From positions 1-5,598 of the forward strand of contig JAISEZ010000271.1 of assembly GCA_031263835.1 (NCBI GenBank): a DNA stretch of 5,598 nucleotides, written 5' to 3'. The DNA is from Tannerella sp. GTDB taxonomy: Bacteria; Bacteroidota; Bacteroidia; Bacteroidales; Tannerellaceae. Numbering within the stretch: the first letter of the stretch is position 1; each line of letters begins with the position of its first letter. Under the pieces are notes generated by a model. The model did no database searches, was not told the DNA's origin, and saw nothing but the letters and a program-made list of their open reading frames with translations. Below are positions 1 to 5,490 of this stretch, piece after piece. Made by a program: the position numbers and the translations under genes.

Positions 1-513
1 GGCCGAACCTTCCTTCAGGACAGCCAGCGGCGTTGCGGCCGTTTCCGCGTCCGGCCAGGCCGTGTTCCATGCCACCGGACGGGGCCACAGCGTCATCTGT
101 ACCGGAAAGGAAATCAGCAGGAAAACCCGTCCGACCAGCGCCGGATTAAACGGATTGTTCCCCAGTCCGCCAAAACTCATTTTCGCAACGCCGATGGAGA
201 CAGCGGCGCCGATGATGATAATCCATACAGGAAGATTGGACGGCAGACAGAACGCCAGCAAGACGCCCGTCAGGATGGCCGAGCCGTCGCCGACGGTCGT
301 CTTTTTCCGGAGTAAAAATCGCTGTATCAAATATTCGCACGACACGCAGGAGGCCACGGAGACCGCCGTGACAATCAGCGCGCCCGGCCCGAAAAAGTAA
401 ACGGACACCAGAAACGCCGGAAGCAGTGCGACCAGCACGGTGTACATGTTCCTGCGGATGCTGTCGCCGCTGTGAATATGAGGGGACTGGGAGATAATAA
501 ACTGTTTTTCCAT
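1..513 (-). CDS. rnfD: RnfD, electron transport complex membrane subunit (partial, C-terminus beyond the window)
   Basis: RnfD is an integral membrane subunit of the Rnf ferredoxin:NAD+ oxidoreductase and carries a covalently bound FMN. The frame is open from an ATG at 513 to base 1 and gives 171 residues, about half of a usual RnfD (family length roughly 320-350), so the gene is cut by the window edge. Hydrophobic segments are visible at about residues 24-41, 43-62, 77-93, 95-110 and 127-140. The family signature FGGLGNNPFNPALVGRVFL is at 114-132. The segment ETAATPLAVLKEG (157-169) matches the flavinylation region of RnfD/NqrB; T161 is the expected FMN-phosphoester threonine (inferred by family comparison). 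The start lies 10 bp after the rnfC stop, so the two are almost certainly cotranscribed. There is no clear Shine-Dalgarno sequence, as is usual in Bacteroidota. The identification is firm. The closest alternative is NqrB, but the neighbouring rnfB and rnfC argue for RnfD. Confidence 0.95.
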   Translation of the reverse strand, partial: MEKQFIISQSPHIHSGDSIRRNMYTVLVALLPAFLVSVYFFGPGALIVTAVSVASCVSCEYLIQRFLLRKKTTVGDGSAILTGVLLAFCLPSNLPVWIIIIGAAVSIGVAKMSFGGLGNNPFNPALVGRVFLLISFPVQMTLWPRPVAWNTAWPDAETAATPLAVLKEGSA

Positions 514-523
514 TCGATTCTTT

Positions 524-1861
524 TTAGGATGATTTTCGAAGACGGGCAAGTTCCTTTACTCTGTTTTTTCCCGAACGGATGTAATCCAGCAGCGGACGGC
601 TGGCCGGACAGGTATAACTGCACGAGCCGCATTCGATGCAGTCGACGATGTAATTCTCTTCGGCCTCCGGCCATTTCTCATACAGGGTCACATCCATCAG
701 CAGCGCCGGATTCAACCGCATCGGACAGGCCTGCACACATTTGGCGCAACGGATGCAAGGCTCCGCCGGTTTACGGTCGGCGTCCTTCGCCGGGAACGCC
801 AGTATTCCGGAACACGCTTTGGTGACCGGAACATCCGCGCCGACAAACGTCCGCCCCATCATCGGGCCGCCGCTGATAATCTTGCCGGTTGTATCGGGCA
901 GTCCGCCGGTGGCGTCGAGGAGCGCGCGGACAGGCGTCCCGACCCGTACCAGCAAATTGGCCGGCCGGGAAATCTCCGTTCCGGCAACCGTTACAACCCG
1001 TTCTATCAGTGGTTTGTTCTTCTGCACGGCCTCATATACGGCAAATACCGTCCCCACATTTTGTACAACTGCCCCGACGGAAACAGGCAATGCCTCGCTT
1101 TTCACCTTGCGGCGGAGAAGCGCATCAAGCAGCTGTTTTTCACTTCCCTGCGGATACTTCACCTTCAACGGAACGACTTCGATGTCCCTGTATTTTTCGG
1201 CAGTCAGCGCCGTCAGCAGGTCAATCGCGTCCCGTTTATTTCTTTCAATGCCGATAAGGGCGCGATTCACCTGAATAGCCTTCATCAACAGACGAATGCC
1301 GGTCAATATTTCTTCTCCTTTCTCCATCATCAGCGCATGGTCGGACGTGAGGTACGGTTCACATTCAACCCCGTTAATCACAAGCGCCTCGGCCCTGCTG
1401 CCGGGAGGCGGCGACAGTTTGACGTGCGTCGGGAAGGCCGCTCCGCCCAGTCCGACAATACCGGCCGCCGCTATTTTGCCGATAATTTCCTTTCCGGAAA
1501 GCGTACATTCCCGTACGATTGTCGGAGTGCGGTCAATCGTTTCTTCCCATTCGTCTCCCTCCACGTCAATAAAGACAGACAGCGCGGAGGCGCCGTTTCC
1601 CTGAATTGCGTCGCCGACTTTCTGAACTGTGCCGGATACGGAAGAATGGATATTTGCCGAAACGAAGCCGTCGGCTCTGGCCAGTAACGTACCGACCTTA
1701 ACGGAGTCTCCTTTCCTGACAACCGCTTCCGCCGGCGCCCCGATATGCTGGTTCAGCGGGATGACGACCTGCGCAGGTAACGGCAACGCGGTGATTTTCC
1801 GACTGGCTGCCTGTTTGTTTTCCGGTGGATGAACCCCACCTGTTCGAAAGGTTTTTAACAT
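524..1861 (-). CDS. rnfC: RnfC, NAD(H)/FMN-binding 4Fe-4S subunit of the Rnf complex
   Basis: RnfC is the peripheral subunit that passes electrons to NAD+ in the Rnf complex. The product has 445 residues, typical of the compact RnfC form without the long C-terminal repeats of enterobacterial RsxC. The N-terminus TFRTGGVHPPENK (4-16) is a family signature. A biotinyl-lipoyl-like beta domain follows (about 30-105). The Complex I 51-kDa-like flavin/NADH module begins at GIVGLGGAAFPTHVKL (134-149) and continues through NGVECEPYLTSDHALM (163-178). A SLBB-like region lies at about 255-335. Two ferredoxin motifs close the protein: C369-x2-C372-x2-C375-x3-C379 and C408-x2-C411-x2-C414-x3-C418, each followed by Pro or Pro-like contexts, enough for two 4Fe-4S clusters. 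No key residue appears missing. The gene starts 13 bp after the rnfB stop and ends 10 bp before rnfD. The long plus-strand open frames across it are antisense shadows. Confidence 0.97.
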   Translation of the reverse strand: MLKTFRTGGVHPPENKQAASRKITALPLPAQVVIPLNQHIGAPAEAVVRKGDSVKVGTLLARADGFVSANIHSSVSGTVQKVGDAIQGNGASALSVFIDVEGDEWEETIDRTPTIVRECTLSGKEIIGKIAAAGIVGLGGAAFPTHVKLSPPPGSRAEALVINGVECEPYLTSDHALMMEKGEEILTGIRLLMKAIQVNRALIGIERNKRDAIDLLTALTAEKYRDIEVVPLKVKYPQGSEKQLLDALLRRKVKSEALPVSVGAVVQNVGTVFAVYEAVQKNKPLIERVVTVAGTEISRPANLLVRVGTPVRALLDATGGLPDTTGKIISGGPMMGRTFVGADVPVTKACSGILAFPAKDADRKPAEPCIRCAKCVQACPMRLNPALLMDVTLYEKWPEAEENYIVDCIECGSCSYTCPASRPLLDYIRSGKNRVKELARLRKSS

Positions 1862-1874
1862 CAGTAAAATCAGC

Positions 1875-2726
1875 TCAAGTATGAATAGTTTCTTCTTTTT
1901 CTTTCCGGGGCGGGAAATTCAGTTCGTGGATGGCGCGGGTGGGGCACGCCGGCGCACACTTGCGGCACAAACGGCATTTCGTATCGTCGATATAAGCCAG
2001 ATTATTCGAAACGGTAATCGCATCAAATTCACACTTCTTCTGACAGGCCGTGCATCCCGTACAGGCGCTGGCACAGGCTTTCCGGGCAATACCGCCCCTG
2101 TCCCTGTTTACGCAGGAGACATAGATGCGGCGTGATTTGGGGCCTTTCCTGCGCAATTCGATGAGGCGCTTGGGACAGGCCTTCACACATGCGCCGCAGG
2201 AGGTGCATTTTTCCTCGTCCACTTCGGCGATTTGCGTCAACGGGTTGATTCGAATGGCGCCGAACTGACAGCTGCGGACACAGTCGCCGTAACCGAAACA
2301 GCCGTAGGAGCAGCCCGTTTCACCGCCATACAGCGCAGCGACAATGGCGCAGTTTTTCGTGCCGTCGTAAACATTGAGCCGGGGACGCGCCTCGCACGTT
2401 CCGTTGCAGCGTACGACAGCCGTTTTTGCTACGCTGGTTCCGGCTTCCGTCCCCAGAATGGCCGCTACGCGGTTCATTGTCTCGCGTCCGCCGACGGGAC
2501 AGTTCAATCCCTCCAGCGAATCGGCCCTTGCACAGGCTTCGGCAAATCCGCCGCAGCCCGGATAGCCGCAGCCGCCGCAGTTTGCACCCGGCAGGACTTC
2601 CTGTATCCGGCCTGTCTGAGGATTTTCTTCTACTTTGAATTTTTGGGAAACAAAGTAGAGGATAACAGCCTCAAGCGTCCCGATGGCTCCCAGCGACAGA
2701 ACGGAATAGATGATTATAGACGTCAT
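1875..2726 (-). CDS. rnfB: RnfB, long multi-cluster ferredoxin-type subunit of the Rnf complex
   Basis: RnfB is the entry point for electrons from reduced ferredoxin in the Rnf complex. The 283-residue product has one N-terminal membrane anchor (about 4-27), then the RnfB Fe-S domain with C50-x2-C53-x4-C58-x17-C76, preceded by LPGANCGGCGYPGC (45-58). Next comes a cysteine set at 107, 111 and 126, then C139/C143/C149/C153 and C174/C177/C180/C184 as one ferredoxin-like pair, and C222/C225/C228/C232 with C251/C254/C257/C261 as a second pair. There are 26 cysteines in all. Gammaproteobacterial RsxB is about 190 residues with fewer clusters, so this is the long form seen in Bacteroidota, clostridia and Thermotogae (known from the families, not computed here). 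Its ATG overlaps the rseC stop as ATGA (2726-2723), which favours translational coupling. The C-terminus is charged (KEKEETIHT) and ends at a TGA 13 bp before rnfC. Confidence 0.97.
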   Translation of the reverse strand: MTSIIIYSVLSLGAIGTLEAVILYFVSQKFKVEENPQTGRIQEVLPGANCGGCGYPGCGGFAEACARADSLEGLNCPVGGRETMNRVAAILGTEAGTSVAKTAVVRCNGTCEARPRLNVYDGTKNCAIVAALYGGETGCSYGCFGYGDCVRSCQFGAIRINPLTQIAEVDEEKCTSCGACVKACPKRLIELRRKGPKSRRIYVSCVNRDRGGIARKACASACTGCTACQKKCEFDAITVSNNLAYIDDTKCRLCRKCAPACPTRAIHELNFPPRKEKEETIHT

Positions 2727-3145
2727 GAATAATGGATTTTAGAAACGGTAAAGACGAATTTTCGATTCAGTTTGTTGCGCAGTATATACATCAGCCCGTA
2801 ATAAGGAAGTAAAACCGACAGGCCGATACTTCCGCCGGTCAGTTCGTTGCCCGTCAGTCCGAAGGCGACTGCCAGAGCGACCACGACCAGTATCATCGGA
2901 AATACGCAGGTAAACAGAATGGCCTGCATACCCATACCCTGCCGGCCGTGCAGGAGCACTTCCTCATTGACGGCGAAACGGCCCGTCGTATCTTCGACGG
3001 CGACGGTTTTGCCGTTTCCTTCCGAAACGGGGCATGACAATCCGGCATGACAGCCGCTGCAAGCCGGCGGCTGCACAATTCGAACGTAAACGACCGCAGG
3101 CTCGATGCGTTCAACGGTACCGGTATGTTGAATCGTTTTATGCAT
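2723..3145 (-). CDS. rseC: RseC/MucC-family (SoxR-reducing system) protein, Rnf-associated
   Basis: The product is a 140-residue inner-membrane protein of the RseC family. Members are known from the SoxR-reducing RsxABCDGE-RseC system and, in Bacteroidota, commonly precede rnf genes. An N-terminal beta-rich domain (about 5-65) carries C29-x2-C32-x5-C38 within CSGCHAGLSC. As I recall it, the same spacing is found in E. coli RseC (about 159 residues), where the motif is CSSCASRAGC. Two membrane segments follow at about 74-96 and 104-121, and the C-terminus is basic (RNKLNRKF). The ATG at 3145 leaves a short 5' leader after the TACTTTTG element at 3184-3177. The stop shares four bases with the rnfB start. 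No soxR is visible here, and I infer a role in Rnf assembly or redox maintenance rather than SoxR signalling; the exact biochemical role is not shown by the sequence. Confidence 0.9.
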   Translation of the reverse strand: MHKTIQHTGTVERIEPAVVYVRIVQPPACSGCHAGLSCPVSEGNGKTVAVEDTTGRFAVNEEVLLHGRQGMGMQAILFTCVFPMILVVVALAVAFGLTGNELTGGSIGLSVLLPYYGLMYILRNKLNRKFVFTVSKIHYS

Positions 3146-3176
3146 GTTTTGTCATCTCAACAGTGCAAAATGCGGG

Positions 3177-3184
3177 CAAAAGTA
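3177..3184 (-). promoter_or_regulatory. Probable -7 element (TACTTTTG) for the rseC-rnfBCD operon
   Basis: Read on the minus strand, TACTTTTG matches the Bacteroidota -7 consensus TAnnTTTG at every fixed position. It lies in the 99-bp gap between the outer-membrane protein stop and the rseC ATG. It would put the transcription start about 4-8 bases downstream, giving a leader of roughly 25-30 bases. No TTTG occurs at the expected -33 distance; the nearest upstream TTTG (3235-3232) is 47 bp away, so the -33 box is weak or absent. There is no obvious terminator hairpin in the gap, so read-through from the upstream gene is also possible. Confidence 0.55.
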
Positions 3185-3244
3185 GTGATAAAATCGGATA
3201 TGGGCCTTGTTCTTTCACTTTTTTATTCATACAAAGAGAGCGCA

Positions 3245-4828
3245 TCACCACCTGTAGAGAAAGCCGAAACTTAACGTCTCGTTGGACTGGATGTAGGAAT
3301 CGTAATCTTCCGTCCTGGCCACGCCGTCGTCGTAGCGAAGATGAAGCGTAATCAGGGTTGAAAAATAACGGCTGATGGCCAGATTCAGTGCATTGACAAA
3401 TTCGGCCTTGACATGCGTATAACTCGTGAAATAGTTAAAATTCGACGTCCAGCCGACATTCCGGTTGGGTCGCAGCGTCATGTCGTAGCGCAGCGTGGAA
3501 CCGAACTCGCTGAAGCGGTGTTCAAACTCATCGTTCCCGTTTTTCTGGAAACCGTGCCTTCCCAAATCAACCGTCTGGTCGACGCTATACATATATTTAT
3601 ATGAAAACGGGGAAATCGTGAGGTTGATGTTCAGCGAACGGTCTTTCCGTTGCGGGTAAGTCTTGACGAGGTTATAGACCATACCGGGTTCGAGTTTCAC
3701 CGTGAAGGGCGCCAGCAGCGCCGCCTGTTTCACCGTGGTGTTTTCCTGAAAATTCGTAAACATCTGGGTGAAAAACTCCATGTTGATTGAATAGTACCAT
3801 TTGTTGAACGCGCGGTAGCCGAAAGAGCCGTAATACCGGAACAGGTCGCTTCCGATTTTGTAGTCCCGCAGGGTATCCTTGGGCGCGTTATACATGCTGG
3901 CGTTTAACTCCATCGTATTGTTGAAGATTATTTTGTCTTTTGAATAATTATACTGCAACAGATTCTTCGCGAGGATATTCATGTTGCTCACGCCACCGCC
4001 CGCCCAGTTGGGCGAGATGTAGTTCTGCGTAAATTTCAGGTCGCTTTGGAAGGTAGAAGTCCAGTATCTCCGGTCGGGAATGAATTTGGCCGGCGGGATG
4101 TAGTCCGTCGGACTGAGGCCTCTCTTTTCGACCGGCACTTCGACCGTTTCTTCCTTCCGGATGAAATGAATCGTTTCGTTGGGCAGGTTCTGGACGCTGT
4201 ACCGGAAATAATCCATACAGTTACGCTGGAGATAGCGGTAAGCCATTTCCTCGATTTGTATTCTTAACAGGTCTTTCTCAAACCATTTCTTTTGGGGATA
4301 AAGCGGTTTTTCCCAGGGCTTCTGCGCGGTATCATCCGGCTGATACAGCTTAATTTCTTCCATTGGCAGGATGTGTCCTTCCTTGAAAACAAGCGGCATG
4401 AAAAGCGGATTGACGATGAGGGTGTCGCGAAAAGTGACCTCCGGCCCGAAAGTGTCATACAGATAGGCATATCTTGACCAGTAGAGCACGGCCGGCGACG
4501 GGGTCGGCGTCGGAATGACAAGAGGCTCGTATACCGGTTCATAAGGTTTTACCGTATCCTGTTCAGGCAAATCTTCCCCCTCGTCGAGGGGTTCAAGCAG
4601 TTCCTCCGTCTCTTCCGCTTCTTCCACCTTTTCCTCTTCCCGTTCCTCCGGCATTTCGACCGGTTGATTTCTGTGAAGCGAAGTATCCTGCGGGGTGGCG
4701 GCAGGTGATTTTCCGCCGCTCTCGATACGCCGGCGAATCTCCTCATTAAAATTAAGATCCTGCGCGTCTATCTGAACGCCTGTAAAAGTGCAGATCAAAA
4801 AAAAGAGTATATACTGTTTCGTTTTCAT
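3245..4828 (-). CDS. Secreted DUF3078-like probable outer-membrane beta-barrel protein with Glu-rich N-terminal region
   Basis: The product is 527 residues if translated from the ATG at 4828. Residues 1-22 form a signal peptide (MKTK, hydrophobic 6-19, then IDA just before Gln23), so the mature protein is exported. Residues 60-92 are strongly acidic (EEREEEKVEEAEETEE and similar) and 95-112 are Pro-rich. About 115-250 form a separate globular or linker region. From about 255 the protein has alternating aromatic/polar strands typical of a barrel, with YYGSFGYRAFNKWYYSINMEF at 332-351 in part and APFTVKLEPGMVYNL (373-387) resembling DUF3078 of Bacteroidota. It ends in FLYRW, an aromatic C-terminus typical of outer-membrane barrels. 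An in-frame ATG at 4867 is rejected because it lies upstream of the -7 box and would bury the signal peptide. It is separated from rseC by 99 bp, so a functional link to Rnf is unproven. The precise function is unknown; the DUF3078 assignment is by pattern memory. Confidence 0.85.
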   Translation of the reverse strand: MKTKQYILFFLICTFTGVQIDAQDLNFNEEIRRRIESGGKSPAATPQDTSLHRNQPVEMPEEREEEKVEEAEETEELLEPLDEGEDLPEQDTVKPYEPVYEPLVIPTPTPSPAVLYWSRYAYLYDTFGPEVTFRDTLIVNPLFMPLVFKEGHILPMEEIKLYQPDDTAQKPWEKPLYPQKKWFEKDLLRIQIEEMAYRYLQRNCMDYFRYSVQNLPNETIHFIRKEETVEVPVEKRGLSPTDYIPPAKFIPDRRYWTSTFQSDLKFTQNYISPNWAGGGVSNMNILAKNLLQYNYSKDKIIFNNTMELNASMYNAPKDTLRDYKIGSDLFRYYGSFGYRAFNKWYYSINMEFFTQMFTNFQENTTVKQAALLAPFTVKLEPGMVYNLVKTYPQRKDRSLNINLTISPFSYKYMYSVDQTVDLGRHGFQKNGNDEFEHRFSEFGSTLRYDMTLRPNRNVGWTSNFNYFTSYTHVKAEFVNALNLAISRYFSTLITLHLRYDDGVARTEDYDSYIQSNETLSFGFLYRW

Positions 4829-4853
4829 CTCATGCTTAACTGGAATGTCCGTG

Positions 4854-4885
4854 CAAATGTACTGCAAAGATTCTTAGCCGCCAAA
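4854..4885 (-). promoter_or_regulatory. Consensus Bacteroidota promoter for the DUF3078-like gene
   Basis: On the minus strand a TTTG (-33, 4885-4882) is followed after exactly 20 bases by TACATTTG (-7, 4861-4854), matching the TTTG/N19-21/TAnnTTTG consensus at all fixed positions. Transcription would start near 4848, leaving about 20 bases before the ATG at 4828. The position of the -7 box downstream of the ATG at 4867 decides the start of the gene in favour of 4828. Confidence 0.8.
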
Positions 4886-4975
4886 TTTCCGGCAGGATAA
4901 AATGGCGGCGTCTCAAAGACCGCTCGCTTTCTTTGGCCTTTGACTGTACGCAATATGATTCTGTGCATGGATATA

Positions 4976-5065
4976 AAAATTCAAAGATTCCATGATTCAA
5001 AGATTCAAAACCTGCCGGAAACTCTTGAATTTTTGAATCATTGAATCATGGAATGTTTGAATTTT
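4976..5065. repeat. 35-bp-arm inverted repeat with 20-base loop
   Basis: The left arm (4976-5010) and the right arm (5031-5065) are reverse complements at 33 of 35 positions; the mismatches are at arm positions 11 and 26. The loop is 5011-5030. The left arm is itself built from two exact copies of ATTCAAAGATTC (4979-4990 and 4995-5006) separated by CATG. The stem is A+T-rich and ends in AATTTTATTTT on the plus strand, so it could act as a terminator, most plausibly for transcription coming from the right edge or from the array. It could equally be a small non-coding mobile (MITE- or REP-like) element; I see no clear target-site duplication. It sits about 90 bp upstream of the promoter of the outer-membrane protein gene. 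Confidence 0.9.
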
Positions 5066-5215
5066 ATTTTCTGCATTTGCAGCTGTGATTCAAACGGCCC
5101 TTCCAGCCGGGAAAGTCGCAGCGTTCTTTGACATGGCGGTAAAGGCAGGGAGAAGATTTTCAGCTTCTGTTATGGTGGCGTCGAAAGACGTTTTTACTGT
5201 ATAGCCGGACATTTC

Positions 5216-5437
5216 GGCTGTGTCGCTGAATGTTTTGGCGACGTCGCCGAGAGTTTTGGCGACGTCGCCGAATGTTTTGGCGACGTCGCCGAATGTTTTG
5301 GCGACGTCGCCGAATGTTTTAGCGACGTCGCTAAATGTTTTGGCGACGTCGCTAAATGTTTTGGCGACGTCGCCAAGAGTTTTGGCGACATCGCCAAATG
5401 TTTTGGCGACGTCGCTAAATGTTTTGGCGACATCGCC
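5216..5437. repeat. Tandem 21-bp repeat array of 12-bp palindromes
   Basis: Ten units plus one degenerate first unit follow each other with an exact 21-bp period. The consensus unit is a palindromic core GGCGACGTCGCC followed by the spacer GAATGTTTT. Cores start at 5216 (degenerate), 5237, 5258, 5279, 5300, 5321, 5342, 5363, 5384, 5405 and 5426. Core variants are AGCGACGTCGCT (5321), GGCGACGTCGCT (5342, 5405) and GGCGACATCGCC (5384, 5426); spacers vary as GAGAGTTTT, AAATGTTTT and AAGAGTTTT. A further decayed unit in register may lie at 5174-5194 (14 of 21 matches). Because 21 is divisible by three, both strands stay open, and because the core is palindromic both read x-L/S-A-T-S-P-x heptads. 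I see no start signals that would support a gene. It is not a CRISPR array: spacers are 9 bases and non-unique. Confidence 0.95.
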
Positions 5438-5490
5438 GCAAAGTAGATGGAGAAGAATAAAAAAACGAGTACTAATGTAAACAGTAACAG

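Larger units (their letters stand above)
4886..5490. other. Gene-poor, repeat-rich intergenic region
   Basis: No convincing protein-coding gene is seen in these roughly 600 bases. Besides the inverted repeat and the 21-bp array listed separately, it holds a small palindrome CTGCA-TT-TGCAG (5071-5082), a hairpin CGTC-GAAA-GACG followed by five T (5179-5195), and AGCCG/CGGCT with a 7-base loop (5203-5219). Stretches 4886-4975 and 5083-5173 show nothing recognisable. No exact TAnnTTTG element is present on either strand within it. A near-match, TACTTTG (one base short between TA and TTTG), reads on the minus strand at 5446-5440 just right of the array. Confidence 0.7.

Noticed and set aside
1061..1687. 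Long plus-strand open frame (208 codons) opposite rnfC
   Set aside because: It is antisense to a clear rnfC with intact motifs; such frames arise from codon bias, and the translation resembles no family I know.
2232..2732. Plus-strand open frame (166 codons) opposite rnfB
   Set aside because: Antisense to rnfB, whose cysteine pattern is unmistakable; no start signals or domain.
4829..4867. Upstream in-frame ATG at 4867 as the start of the outer-membrane protein gene
   Set aside because: It lies upstream of the -7 box and of the expected transcription start, and would place 13 residues before a typical signal peptide beginning MKTK.
5128..5133. TTGACA as a sigma70-type -35 box on the plus strand
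   Set aside because: Bacteroidota use a different consensus, and no matching -10 element or downstream gene is seen.
5179..5195. CGTC-GAAA-GACG hairpin followed by five T as a terminator
   Set aside because: The stem is only four firm base pairs and no plus-strand gene precedes it; it may simply be part of a decayed 21-bp unit.
5216..5437. CRISPR array
   Set aside because: Intervals between cores are 9 bases and nearly identical; the whole 21-bp unit repeats, so there are no unique spacers, and no cas genes are present.
5440..5446. Minus-strand promoter TACTTTG just right of the array
   Set aside because: It has one base too few between TA and TTTG, and no TTTG lies at the -33 distance.
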